Below are positions 44,572-53,021 of a stretch of 64,000 bases of DNA, piece after piece. The notes below the pieces were generated by a model. The model was not told the DNA's origin. It did not search any database and saw only the letters and a list, made by a program, of their open reading frames with translations. Positions within the stretch are counted from its first letter, which is position 1, and the number at the start of each line of letters is the position of its first letter. The stretch covers positions 4,246 through 68,245 of the forward strand of contig MDVS01000013.1 in the NCBI GenBank assembly GCA_001940645.1. The letters run 5' to 3'. The position numbers and the translations under genes are program-made. The stretch is from Candidatus Heimdallarchaeota archaeon LC_3 (GTDB taxonomy: Archaea > Asgardarchaeota > Heimdallarchaeia > Hodarchaeales > LC-3).

Positions 44572-45432
44572 ATGCAGGATTTATCAGAAGAACTCAATAA
44601 GTTATTAGACTACTTGAATAAAATAGGTAATGAAAATAAAGAAATTGTTGATACTTTACTAATTTTTTTCACCTATTTATTATTATTGATTATTAGTTTG
44701 CGGATATTAAACCTAATAATGAATAAATATAAATCTAAACTTACAAAATCAACTTATCAAACTCTTAAAACATTTGCAAGGATGTTAATCGTCTTATTGT
44801 TTGGAATTGGTTTTCTTAATCAGTTTGAACAATTTTCTGGATCATTAATCGGGTTTTCAGCATTACTAGGAACAGCTATAGGGTTTGCATCTACCCAAAC
44901 TGTTGGAAATATGATTTCTGGCATTTATATTATGATTGCGAGACCATTTTTTATTTCAGATTATATTATGTTACCTAAATTAGGTTTTGAAGGAATTGTA
45001 AAGGAAATAACGATAAACTATACAAAAATTTTACAGCCTAATGGTAATACTGCAATAATCTCAAATCGCAGTCTAATTGATACTCCTCTTGTAAATACTA
45101 GGTTTGAATTACAGGAAGAGCAAAAATGGTCATCTTTTTTTGATAAAATTAAATCACAAAAGAAAATTGCATACATTTATCCGATAAAATTTTCAGTAAG
45201 TGTTGGTGAGAAACAGAAACTAGTGAACCAAGCTGTTAAAAGATTAGAAAATCATTTTGAGGCTGAAAATATTGTATTGGATATGAAATGGAGGATAATG
45301 TCAAGGTCTCGATTGGAAGTAGCATATCAAATTGATATTATGGTCGAAAATCCGTCAGAAATTTTCAAAATCATGAGCAATGCTTTAAATCAATTAGAAA
45401 TATATTTAGAAGAAACATTAATAGAAAATTAA
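44572..45432 (+). CDS. mscS: MscS-family small-conductance mechanosensitive channel
   Basis: Three TM segments (LLIFFTYLLLLIISLRILNL, MLIVLLFGIGFLNQF, and pore helix SALLGTAIGFASTQTVGNMI) precede the beta domain (IARPFFISDYIMLPKLGFEGIVKEITINYTKI, NGNTAIISNRSLID) and the alpha/beta C-terminal domain. The pore helix TM3 has the Gly/Ala packing typical of MscS. It opens under membrane tension to release solutes. ATG at 44572, preceded by TTGGAGTG, is preferred to the TTG at 44518. At about 286 residues it is a standard length. Confidence 0.9.
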   Translation: MQDLSEELNKLLDYLNKIGNENKEIVDTLLIFFTYLLLLIISLRILNLIMNKYKSKLTKSTYQTLKTFARMLIVLLFGIGFLNQFEQFSGSLIGFSALLGTAIGFASTQTVGNMISGIYIMIARPFFISDYIMLPKLGFEGIVKEITINYTKILQPNGNTAIISNRSLIDTPLVNTRFELQEEQKWSSFFDKIKSQKKIAYIYPIKFSVSVGEKQKLVNQAVKRLENHFEAENIVLDMKWRIMSRSRLEVAYQIDIMVENPSEIFKIMSNALNQLEIYLEETLIEN

Positions 45433-45463
45433 AAATATTCCATAATAAATAAGGAGATAAATG

Positions 45464-46697
45464 AGTAAATGAGAAGAGTATTTGTTTTGGGAGCAGGAAC
45501 ATCAGTACATGCAGGTGCACCTGTCGGAAAAGATATAATTAAGAAATTTATTGAATTACAGTTAGAAGGGAATTCTGAAGGAGTAAGAATGGTCAAAGAC
45601 CATCCGTTTTTAATGAATCTTTTAGCTGTACAACCTGGAAATAAAGTATCTTCTACTACTCTGATAGAAAATTTACTATCCTATCAATTTCCTGATTTAA
45701 GAGATGTTTTTACCTACTATCAAATTGCTAATGAAAGGAATGAACCTTTTATTAAAGGTTTATTTGAGGAAAATAATATTTTTATAGAAGAAATTATGAA
45801 TTTCGTAATGTTAACGATAAAAAATTCCATTAAAGTAAGGACTACAGACGTTTGCAATCGTTTTGTAAAAAATCTTACACCTAATGATTCTATAATTAAT
45901 TTTAATTATGATACATTGATAGATAACGCGATCATGTCTGAGTATGGAAACATAGACTATGGAATTGATTTCAACTTACCAGAAATGGATGAAGAAACAA
46001 TCAGAGAGTTATCACTAAATGAAAACATGTCAGATATTTATTTCAATTTGGATAAAAGTAAACCTACACCCTTGATACTTAGTAAATGAGAAGAGTATTT
46101 GTTTTGGGAGCAGGAACATCAGTACATGCAGGTGCACCTGTCGGAAAAGATATAATTAAGAAATTTATTGAATTACAGTTAGAAGGGAATTCTGAAGGAG
46201 TAAGAATGGTCAAAGACCATCCGTTTTTAATGAATCTTTTAGCTGTACAACCTGGAAATAAAGTATCTTCTACTACTCTGATAGAAAATTTACTATCCTA
46301 TCAATTTCCTGATTTAAGAGATGTTTTTACCTACTATCAAATTGCTAATGAAAGGAATGAACCTTTTATTAAAGGTTTATTTGAGGAAAATAATATTTTT
46401 ATAGAAGAAATTATGAATTTCGTAATGTTAACGATAAAAAATTCCATTAAAGTAAGGACTACAGACGTTTGCAATCGTTTTGTAAAAAATCTTACACCTA
46501 ATGATTCTATAATTAATTTTAATTATGATACATTGATAGATAACGCGATCATGTCTGAGTATGGAAACATAGACTATGGAATTGATTTCAACTTACCAGA
46601 AATGGATGAAGAAACAATCAGAGAGTTATCACTAAATGAAAACATGTCAGATATTTATTTCAATTTGGATAAAAGTAAACCTACACCCTTGATACTT
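45464..46697 (+). repeat. perfect 617-bp tandem direct duplication
   Basis: Copy 1 (45464-46080) and copy 2 (46081-46697) appear identical over their whole length by eye. The unit starts just before the ATG and ends inside the SIR2-like gene. Only one base (A) is shared at the breakpoints. 617 is not a multiple of 3, so the first copy ends in a frameshift (LILSK then stop). Confidence 0.92.
45469..46089 (+). pseudogene. truncated SIR2-like protein (duplicate N-terminal 200 residues)
   Basis: Residues 1-201 equal those of the full gene at 46086, then SK and a TGA that overlaps the next ATG (ATGA). It carries the SIR2-like start VFVLGAGTSVHAGAPVGKDI and INFNYDTLIDNA but lacks the C-terminal KPHGSFNW and GYSLSDDDY parts, so it is unlikely to be active alone. 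It keeps the original Shine-Dalgarno AAGGAG (45450-45456), which the second copy has lost, so the full gene may be translated by coupling through the ATGA overlap. Confidence 0.85.
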
Positions 46698-47153
46698 AAA
46701 CCTCATGGATCTTTTAACTGGTTATATTGTGCTGATTGTTATGATTTTTATTTGAAAGTAGTAGAACGATTCGGGATCCAATATTTTCCCAATGAATGTA
46801 ATAACTGCCAAATAGGGCTCCATGATTATATTGTTCCATTTTCTTATAGAAAAAACTTTAATAACCCTTTAATAGCAAACATTTGGATCAATGTTGTAAA
46901 AATTCTCTCAAAAGCTGATGAAGTTTATTTCATTGGATATTCATTATCGGATGATGATTATACTACAAAATATTTCTTTGTTAAAGGAATATCTAGAATT
47001 CTCAAAGAAGAATTTCCAAAATTATATCTAATTAGTCCTAATGCGTCAAATCGTAAAGAAAAATTTGAGAGTATTTTTGGTGAAGTTAAAATTATAGAAG
47101 GAGAAAACGGAAAATTCCAAAATTTTGATTTACAAATAATACAAGATCATTAA
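46086..47153 (+). CDS. SIR2-like domain protein, full length
   Basis: The N-terminus RRVFVLGAGTSVHAGAPVGKDIIKKF has the GAG-T/S NAD-binding pattern of the SIR2-like (SIR2_2) superfamily. IINFNYDTLIDNAI and KPHGSFNWLYC carry the family's Asn-Asp and His. Two Cys pairs (CADC, CNNC) follow, and EVYFIGYSLSDDDYTTKYFF is the C-terminal nucleotide-binding strand. Such proteins bind or hydrolyse NAD and many serve in antiviral defence; no partner effector gene is adjacent. It is 355 residues. Its start lies in the duplicated segment, so the upstream Shine-Dalgarno is absent. Confidence 0.78.
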   Translation: MRRVFVLGAGTSVHAGAPVGKDIIKKFIELQLEGNSEGVRMVKDHPFLMNLLAVQPGNKVSSTTLIENLLSYQFPDLRDVFTYYQIANERNEPFIKGLFEENNIFIEEIMNFVMLTIKNSIKVRTTDVCNRFVKNLTPNDSIINFNYDTLIDNAIMSEYGNIDYGIDFNLPEMDEETIRELSLNENMSDIYFNLDKSKPTPLILKPHGSFNWLYCADCYDFYLKVVERFGIQYFPNECNNCQIGLHDYIVPFSYRKNFNNPLIANIWINVVKILSKADEVYFIGYSLSDDDYTTKYFFVKGISRILKEEFPKLYLISPNASNRKEKFESIFGEVKIIEGENGKFQNFDLQIIQDH

Positions 47154-47199
47154 TATTTTTTCAGAGATTTTTGAATGAAATCTTGAAAAGTAATATGAT

Positions 47200-47790
47200 T
47201 TATTTAACAAAGTAAAATTTTGAACCGTCATTAGTAACCAATGGATCGCCTTGAAGTTTCTCGCCAGAATGAAGTAAAACTTTTTTGCTTAGATGCAACT
47301 GATATATATAACTGTGAATTTTCTCTTTGGGAAGTTTAGTTTTTTCAACTAATCCATTCACCAATGTAGGAATCTCTGCTACAGATTTCATTGCTGTTTT
47401 ATATGAATCGATTTCTCGAAGAACAAGGTTTTCAGTTAAGAAAAAATTTGATTTTCTCTCTTTTGAGGATCTAGTAGCAGTTATTTCTTTTAAGTCCATG
47501 TAAGCGTTCTCCACTGACTGAAAGAAGTTTTTAAAAGTTCTTTGATAGCTAATTTCAGAAGTTATATCTGGATTATCAGATAAAAATATTAAATTTTTTC
47601 CAAAATCAGTTATTATTGCAGAATTAGGAACTTTTACAGGTTTACTACCTGTCAGTATAATTTGTAACTCGATTAATCCGATTTTTTCAAGGGTATTCGC
47701 TAAAGTTTTTGTAATTCCAAGATCTTTCAATAAAACAGGACCTGAGGATTTATTAAGCTTCAACAATCCACTTTTTATTTTAGTATCCAT
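47200..47790 (-). CDS. winged-helix-like protein, unknown function
   Basis: Two helix-turn-helix-like regions can be seen. The N-terminal one is SGPVLLKDLGITKTLANTLE plus wing IILTGSKPVKVPNSAII; the C-terminal one is EIPTLVNGLVEKTKLPKEKI, then HSYIYQLHLSKKVLLHSGEK. Helices of about 70 residues separate them (YQRTFKNFFQSVENAYMDL). No ligand domain or membrane segment is seen. It is probably a DNA-binding regulator, but this is a weak call. ATG at 47790 is preferred to the TTG at 47799. It is convergent with the SIR2-like gene. Confidence 0.55.
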   Translation of the reverse strand: MDTKIKSGLLKLNKSSGPVLLKDLGITKTLANTLEKIGLIELQIILTGSKPVKVPNSAIITDFGKNLIFLSDNPDITSEISYQRTFKNFFQSVENAYMDLKEITATRSSKERKSNFFLTENLVLREIDSYKTAMKSVAEIPTLVNGLVEKTKLPKEKIHSYIYQLHLSKKVLLHSGEKLQGDPLVTNDGSKFYFVK

Positions 47791-47936
47791 GATTATCAAG
47801 ATTTAACATGATTAAAGAAAAAATTTGATAATGCATACCTTGTATGAATGAAGTAAATATCTATCTAAATCTACATATGTATTACCTAAGTAATCCTAAT
47901 TATGAAATGAAACAAAACAATTTATGTGAGATTATT

Positions 47937-48170
47937 TACATCTCGATTGGAAAGACAGTAACAATGCTCGGAATATCAGTGAGTACCAATAGACATTGGG
48001 ATAAGAGTAGAAATTACTAACCACTTTGGTAACGGAAGGAAAATATAGAAGATGTGATTTAGAAATAATTCGCTTTCATTTGAGGAGCAATTAACAAGCA
48101 ATTTAATGCTATATTGGCTTCATTTGCTGGAAAACTATACAGATCATGGAGATGGAAGCAAAATATTTTA
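47937..48170 (+). mobile_element. IS607-family serine recombinase (TnpA) remnant
   Basis: At 47937-48020 the frame reads YISIGKTVTMLGISVSTNRHW then DKSRNY, matching the MerR-type HTH that opens IS607 TnpA (LSIGKTAxxLGVSxSTLRRWDK). Stops follow, and frame-shifted pieces give FGNG and YRRCDLEIIR, like the FGNHRRYRLSDI that comes next. Around 48091-48160, FNAILASFAGKLYRSWRWK looks like the C-terminal SFxGKLYGxRS end. The catalytic Ser part is missing, so this is an internally deleted relic. No tnpB is seen. Confidence 0.6.
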
Positions 48171-48276
48171 TCTTTTTCATTAAGAGCTTATTTTTGTAAA
48201 TGAGGCGAAGAGAAAAATGTAAAATAGGGAAAAATTAATGAGTTCAAAAAAAGCGACTCGAGTAATGATTTATTTC

Positions 48277-49266
48277 TTATTTTCTTCTCATTTTAAAGAT
48301 AACTGGAATGGCTATAATGGTTGCAATAACTAATATTGCAGTGAAAGCACTGGCATTTCCAGTTGTAATTGTTACAGTATCTTCATCCAAAATGGTTTGT
48401 GTTTCAGTTACAGTATGTTCTTGGGTTTGAGTTACGGTCACATACGGATTGAGTGTCACAATTTGCTCAATGGATGGTCCCATGACAAGTGACCTATCAA
48501 ATGATGAATGGTGATTTATACTTGAAGTTCCATTCCAATATGCTATACCATAGGGAATATGTGCTCCATCACCAAATTGAACATCTTGAGCAGTATCCGT
48601 GGTCACTCTTGCACGGGTAAATTGAAGATAATAACCCATAGTTCCACCATATCCAACTCCTCCATAAGATACAGCTACATGAACATCAGAAGAAATATCA
48701 TCATCGCTGTCAGCGGTAGTGTCAACATACCGATCATCGGCCATCCCAGTTCCGTTAGGAACTACATCAGTACCTTTCCATAACCACATGTCAGCATTAC
48801 CATTTTGCATTTTCATCCCACCGTCTTTGAACTGTCCAATACTGAAGTTTGTCGAATCGATGTTGAAGACGATTGCAAATTTATCTGAAGTGTTGATAAA
48901 GGGATCAAAATCAATTCTTACCAAAAGGGAAATATGACTGTCATTAGAAGCAAAAATCAATTTTACGAATCCCAACTGTGTATGAATATCAGAACCGTCA
49001 GTTGCAGGAATTACAGGAACATAATTAGTTGCAAAATTTCCATTGGCACCAAATGCACTTGTGTCTGGCCATTCAGCAGTTGCATTCCATGTAGGCAAAT
49101 TGTTTGTTCCGTAATCGTAAACATAAACTGGATTGTTATGACAAGCGTAGCAACCTTTACCACCAGAAAAGCCTGGCAATGACGTCGAGCTATACATATT
49201 TAGTCCTAATAGTCCAACAATGAACAATGCACCAAATATAGTTAAAGTTAATTTAAAATGTTTCAA
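48277..49266 (-). CDS. membrane-anchored ethylbenzene dehydrogenase-related heme protein with CXXCH
   Basis: A signal/anchor helix (LKLTLTIFGALFIVGLLGLNMYS) is followed by GCYACHNNP, a c-type heme site near residue 39. Next is a beta-rich domain of about 200 residues (VKLIFASNDSHISLLVRIDF, FAIVFNIDSTNFSIGQFKDGG, MQNGNADMWLWKGTDV, YGIAYWNG) of the ethylbenzene dehydrogenase-related/DOMON-like type that holds heme b. A Thr/Glu-rich stalk (TVTQTQEHTVTETQTIL) and a C-terminal TM helix (AFTAILVIATIIAIPVIF) complete it. It probably passes electrons at the outer face. Start is TTG at 49266, set by a strong AAGGAG 9 bp upstream. Confidence 0.78.
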   Translation of the reverse strand: MKHFKLTLTIFGALFIVGLLGLNMYSSTSLPGFSGGKGCYACHNNPVYVYDYGTNNLPTWNATAEWPDTSAFGANGNFATNYVPVIPATDGSDIHTQLGFVKLIFASNDSHISLLVRIDFDPFINTSDKFAIVFNIDSTNFSIGQFKDGGMKMQNGNADMWLWKGTDVVPNGTGMADDRYVDTTADSDDDISSDVHVAVSYGGVGYGGTMGYYLQFTRARVTTDTAQDVQFGDGAHIPYGIAYWNGTSSINHHSSFDRSLVMGPSIEQIVTLNPYVTVTQTQEHTVTETQTILDEDTVTITTGNASAFTAILVIATIIAIPVIFKMRRK

Positions 49267-50056
49267 TTTTTTTTTCTCCTTGAATTAATAACTATAATTG
49301 TTATTTACAAATTAAAGACGAATAATATATTTAAATGAACAAGTAGGTAATCCAAAAGAAATTGATTGGTGGGTCAATTGTTTAAATCAATCTGCTAGGT
49401 ATGTCTAAATTAGTCTTACCGATGATTAACACATTTTATTTTTAATTTGTAAATAAATTCAAGAAGAGAATAAATGAAGGAGGTATTCCGTTTTCGTTCA
49501 GTTTACTGTTAATTGAAAGTATGAAATTGAATTTGTGCTTATATCTATGTATTCCTTTTAGTTATTTATAATTTAATATTATAAATAGAAAAAAGTTAAA
49601 TCCGTAACTGTTTTCGAACTACAACTTTTAGCACCAAATCAACCAATCTTCCATTCACAAAGTGATACCAATTTTTCTGTCGAGCGACCTCATCTAAGTA
49701 TCTAACATAACCAGGCTCTCCAGGGGAAGACAATTTATTTATCTAAATCCTATGAGATAGCATAACCTTATGCTTATATAGATTCATAGAAATTTTTTTT
49801 CACATTTAATTTTGAAAGATTTTTTTTCAAAAAATGGGAAGAATAATTTGAAGAGGATTGTTTATAATGAAAAGATTTTCTTCAAAATTCTTCAACAACT
49901 CATCTGTTGACTAACCTGAAACAAATAAAATAATTAAGAAATCTCAAGGAGAAAATTATGATCACTGATTTTATTCTTTTTCCTCGCTAAAATTTTTGTG
50001 TAAAATAAGATCAATCGCTAATTTTGATTCAGAATTAAGATTAACAAATTAGAAAA
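49267..50056. other. 790-bp gene-poor region with a small minus-strand coding remnant
   Basis: On the minus strand 49735 down to TAA at 49596 reads SPGEPGYVRYLDEVARQKNW, then YHFVNGRLVDLVLKVVVRKQLRI; it has an upstream in-frame TAG and no start. The pattern W-Y-x-F-x-x-x-R-L resembles the end of a helical protein, with a weak echo of UPF0158. Near 49960 the plus strand holds AAGGAG followed by a 10-codon ORF (MITDFILFPR). Nothing else is recognised. Confidence 0.35.
49275..49282 (-). promoter_or_regulatory. Shine-Dalgarno that decides a TTG start
   Basis: Read on the minus strand this is CAAGGAGA, 9-10 bases before TTG at 49266. No ATG is available before the signal peptide, so the TTG start is well supported. 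Confidence 0.55.
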
Positions 50057-50407
50057 TCATTTTTTTGAAAATAATCCAATCTGATTCCCAAAGCAGTCTT
50101 CAAATCTAGCAGCATATCCTATTTCCTCTGTTATTTGTTGTTTTTCAGAAACAATTTTTCCTCCTAAAGATTTCACATTTTCTAATGTCTTAGTTATTTC
50201 TTCAACTTCTATATAAAACTTCAAATTTGTTTTTTCGAATTCGTCTAATAAAGGAAATCCAATAGAAATATCTGCATTATCTAATGCATAGCCATAGTTA
50301 GGAATTCGTTTGTAATCTATGTCCCAATTTAAAACTGCTTTGTAAAATTCACTAGCTTGATTCTTATCCCCAATAGGGATTTCTACATGACAAATTGTAT
50401 TTTTCAT
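50057..50407 (-). CDS. VOC (glyoxalase-like) family protein
   Basis: The 116-residue protein has one VOC module pair: ICHVEIPIGDKNQASEFYKAVLNWDID, then NLKFYIEVEEITKTLENVKSLGGKIV and a final AARFEDCFGNQIGLF with the metal-binding position. It resembles predicted lactoylglutathione-lyase-related enzymes of 115-125 residues. The substrate is unknown. ATG at 50407. It diverges from a second VOC gene 220 bp away; the two are clearly related (EFYKAVLNWDI against SFYESVFQWKV), so they are paralogues. Confidence 0.82.
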   Translation of the reverse strand: MKNTICHVEIPIGDKNQASEFYKAVLNWDIDYKRIPNYGYALDNADISIGFPLLDEFEKTNLKFYIEVEEITKTLENVKSLGGKIVSEKQQITEEIGYAARFEDCFGNQIGLFSKK

Positions 50408-50630
50408 TTTAACACCATCAAATTTTGGTAAATTAATTCAAAATAATGTCTTATTAATACATTTTCCAACTTCGGGTTAACATAATTACTTTGCAGTAAC
50501 AAAGTTTTATTGAATAAGTATACAAATTTAAATCTAAAAATTAGATTTCCTAATAGTCATAACTCTATATTTAATTACTTTTTAGTGAAATTATATACAT
50601 TAAGCAATAATTTAGTGAGGATAAGATATC

Positions 50631-50993
50631 ATGCATAATTTTGTTCATATAGAAATCAAAGTAACTGATTTAGGCATTGCTAAAAGTTTCTATGAATCTG
50701 TTTTCCAATGGAAAGTACAACTGAGTCCCGATATGAGTAATGTAGCCTTTTATCAAATAGATGAAGAAGGAGAGTTGGTTAGTGGAGCATTTCTTTTAAC
50801 TGAAAAAATTCCAGAAGAATGTTCGATTATGCTATATATTAATTCCAGAGATATAACGAAAAAATTAGATGAAATTAAGTCACATGATGGACAAATAGTT
50901 TTTTCTAAAACAGAATTACCTGGTGGACACGGATTTATGGGTAGATTTCGCGATCCTTTCGGAAACTTATTAGGTCTTTGGAGTGAGGAATAA
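50631..50993 (+). CDS. VOC (glyoxalase-like) family protein
   Basis: The 120-residue VOC protein begins HNFVHIEIKVTDLGIAKSFYESVFQWKV, continues SIMLYINSRDITKKLDEIKSHDGQIV and ends GFMGRFRDPFGNLLGLWSEE. His in VHIEI and Glu near the end are candidate metal ligands. It ends 6 bp before the HxlR regulator, so the regulator probably controls this enzyme, perhaps against a reactive aldehyde, quinone or drug. ATG at 50631, with TATA-like sequence AATTATATACATTAAG about 40 bp upstream. Confidence 0.82.
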   Translation: MHNFVHIEIKVTDLGIAKSFYESVFQWKVQLSPDMSNVAFYQIDEEGELVSGAFLLTEKIPEECSIMLYINSRDITKKLDEIKSHDGQIVFSKTELPGGHGFMGRFRDPFGNLLGLWSEE

Positions 50994-50999
50994 AAATTC

Positions 51000-51422
51000 A
51001 TGATAGAATTTATAGAATCCCCTATCCACATTACGCTTAGTATAATTAGTAAAAAATGGGCAGTTGAAATAATTAATGAACTATTTACTGGTAGGAAAAG
51101 ATATTCCGATTTATTAGAACTAAATCAATCAATTAGTTCTAAAGTTTTATCAGAAAGACTTAAGGAATTATATAATGAAGAGATAATTGATAAAATAATT
51201 ACAAATATGATACCTCTAAAAATAAAATATCAGTTAACTGAAAAAGGAAGATTCTTAAATAGAATTTTATTTGAATTAGCGATTTTTGGATCACTCTTTT
51301 ATAGAGGAAAAATATTAGAAAAGAATATTAAGCATGAAAATGATATTATTAATTATTTTGGATCCAGCTATAAAATTGATCCAGAAGAACAACATAGAGC
51401 AAGAAAAAGGTACAATTTATAA
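51000..51422 (+). CDS. HxlR-family transcriptional regulator
   Basis: The wHTH pattern of HxlR is clear: LSIISKKWAVEIINELFTGRKRYSDLL, then ISSKVLSERLKELYNEEIIDK and the wing KIKYQLTEKGRFLN. The N-terminal Cys that many redox-sensing HxlR/HypR proteins use (CP-x-x) is replaced by IESPIHI, so this one should not sense thiol oxidation by that route. A C-terminal tail of 45 residues is basic and Tyr-rich (DPEEQHRARKRYNL). It is cotranscribed with the VOC gene, a common pairing for substrate-sensing control. ATG at 51000. Confidence 0.87.
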   Translation: MIEFIESPIHITLSIISKKWAVEIINELFTGRKRYSDLLELNQSISSKVLSERLKELYNEEIIDKIITNMIPLKIKYQLTEKGRFLNRILFELAIFGSLFYRGKILEKNIKHENDIINYFGSSYKIDPEEQHRARKRYNL

Positions 51423-51534
51423 ATTCACTTTGAAATTATTTACTAAGGTTAAAAAAATTACTATTTAATTTCGACTTTAACGCTGAAGAGAACAAACATT
51501 TTTATGAGGATGATTTTATTTATTTATATAATTC

Positions 51535-52011
51535 ATGCCATTAGATTTATCAAAATTAAAAGAATTAATAGAAGAACTAAAAACTCTCAGTAATGATACC
51601 AATTTACATTCAAAGCAAAAATTTCAAGTTAAAAGACTTTCAGATACGTCAATACAAAATTTTCAGAAAAAGGAATTTCTTCTTGAAACTGAAAAAAAAG
51701 CATACTTCGAAATTAGTCATTATTTCCGACTTATTGCTGTTTCAATAGAAGACACAACAATTTCATTTGAGATTTGGATAAAAGGTGTATTACCATACTT
51801 ACTACCTCATCATGGCATAGATTTTGATGAATGGGATCGAATATGTACTATTGGTGATTCGGATTCTACTCTTGAAAATGAGTTAAACTTGGGTTGGGAA
51901 GAATTTCTTAAGAATATTGTTGAAGATGGAAAAATAGATGAAAAGGTTTGGGATTTTATTCAAGAAGGAAAAAATAGAGTTAATCATTTAACAAAAGCAA
52001 AAAATTTATGA
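51535..52011 (+). CDS. protein with WDRI/GD-D domain, unknown function
   Basis: The 158-residue protein has a helical N-terminus and a domain (about 60-135) reading YFRLIAVSIEDTTISFEIWI, LPYLLPHHGIDFDEWDRICT, then IGDSDSTLENELNLGWEEFL. It aligns with the C-terminal domain of the zinc-ribbon protein at 974-1573: W, LP, G(L/I)xxDxWDRIxxxGDxDxxxxxxL. No catalytic motif or TM helix is seen; it is probably cytosolic. ATG at 51535. The next gene begins 22 bp after its stop. The family is unknown to me. Confidence 0.6.
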   Translation: MPLDLSKLKELIEELKTLSNDTNLHSKQKFQVKRLSDTSIQNFQKKEFLLETEKKAYFEISHYFRLIAVSIEDTTISFEIWIKGVLPYLLPHHGIDFDEWDRICTIGDSDSTLENELNLGWEEFLKNIVEDGKIDEKVWDFIQEGKNRVNHLTKAKNL

Positions 52012-52033
52012 AAATAATTGGAATGATGATGAA

Positions 52034-52354
52034 ATGACCTCATATTCAGAATTAGAAAAGATTATTCGATCTGTTAACAAGCACATCTCAATTAAAGGGA
52101 AAATTTCAGAAATTCCTTGGCAACATTTAGTTTATAGCGATCCTGAATATCCTCATTTTGAATATTTCGATCTTGAAGATGATTATCAAATAATTATATA
52201 TACCAAACAAAAAATTACTAACCAGGAATCAATACTAGTATATGGGAAAGTTATTCCAGTAACTGGAAGACCTAAACGTTCTAATCCAGAATCAGATGAG
52301 AAATTCACAGAATATCATATATTAGTTGATAAGTGGGATTTGATCAATGTTTGA
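52034..52354 (+). CDS. small OB-fold-like protein, unknown function
   Basis: The 106-residue protein has the strand order of an OB fold: HISIKGKISEIPW, then FDLEDDYQIIIYTKQKI, then ESILVYGKVIPVTGR and a final EYHILVDKWDLI. That is the pattern of small tRNA- or ssDNA-binding OB domains, but basic surface residues are few, so a protein ligand is also possible. It starts 22 bp after the WDRI-domain gene and should be cotranscribed with it. ATG at 52034; short-frame codon use looks normal. Confidence 0.55.
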   Translation: MTSYSELEKIIRSVNKHISIKGKISEIPWQHLVYSDPEYPHFEYFDLEDDYQIIIYTKQKITNQESILVYGKVIPVTGRPKRSNPESDEKFTEYHILVDKWDLINV

Positions 52355-52408
52355 AGGATTAAATTTGATTATTACAAGAAATATGAATGTTTTCAATAAA
52401 AGTAAAAT

Positions 52409-52924
52409 ATGAAACTCTATTTTTTAGGTTTAAGTCAAATGAGTGAAAAAGTTTACACCTTCTTGGATAAAAAAAATATAAAATATAAGATTCATGACCA
52501 TCCACCAGTGTTTACCGTTGAAGAAGCGAAACAATTAAGAAAAAATATTCAAGGGCTTCATTGTAAAAATCTTTTTCTTAAAGATAGTAGAAGAAAGATG
52601 TTCTACTTGGTCACTACACCAGCTGATAAAAAAATTGTTTTGAAAGATTTATGTACTATGATTGGCGCAAAAAAGTTGACTATGGCAAGTTCAGAAAATC
52701 TTAAGGAATTTTTAGGAGTGGGACCAGGATCAGTATCTCCTCTAGGACTAATTAATGATACTAATTCAATAGTGAACTTTATTATTGATAATGATGTATT
52801 GAATGCAGATGTAGTTAACTTTCATCCAAATGATAACAGTAAATCAGTAGAGTTTGATATTGAAAATTTTAAAAAAATAGTTTCCTCTTTAAATAATCCT
52901 GTAAAAATTCTTGATTTAGAATGA
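52409..52924 (+). CDS. ProX/YbaK-type aminoacyl-tRNA deacylase
   Basis: The YbaK/ProX fold is shown by KVYTFLDKKNIKYKIHDHPPVFTVEEAKQL, the CKNLFLKD strand with the conserved Lys near residue 54, LVTTPADKKIVLKDL, and the GVGPGSVSPLGLIND loop. These are standard for PrdX/ProX proteins that remove misacylated Ala from tRNA-Pro. At 171 residues it is a normal stand-alone length. ATG at 52409; ATG at 52439 (MSEKVYTFL) is an alternative closer to the domain. It is last in a plus-strand run of small genes. Confidence 0.87.
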   Translation: MKLYFLGLSQMSEKVYTFLDKKNIKYKIHDHPPVFTVEEAKQLRKNIQGLHCKNLFLKDSRRKMFYLVTTPADKKIVLKDLCTMIGAKKLTMASSENLKEFLGVGPGSVSPLGLINDTNSIVNFIIDNDVLNADVVNFHPNDNSKSVEFDIENFKKIVSSLNNPVKILDLE

Positions 52925-53021
52925 AAGAATTATTGCTTTTAATTTCACAATTCTAGAGATTTTTTGATATAAACTGAATTAAACGAATTAATTATTACTT
53001 TAACCTTCGTTTAAATAAAAT

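Noticed and set aside
48559..49182. three plus-strand frames inside the CXXCH gene
   Set aside because: Antisense shadows of a gene with clear signal peptide, heme site and TM helix.
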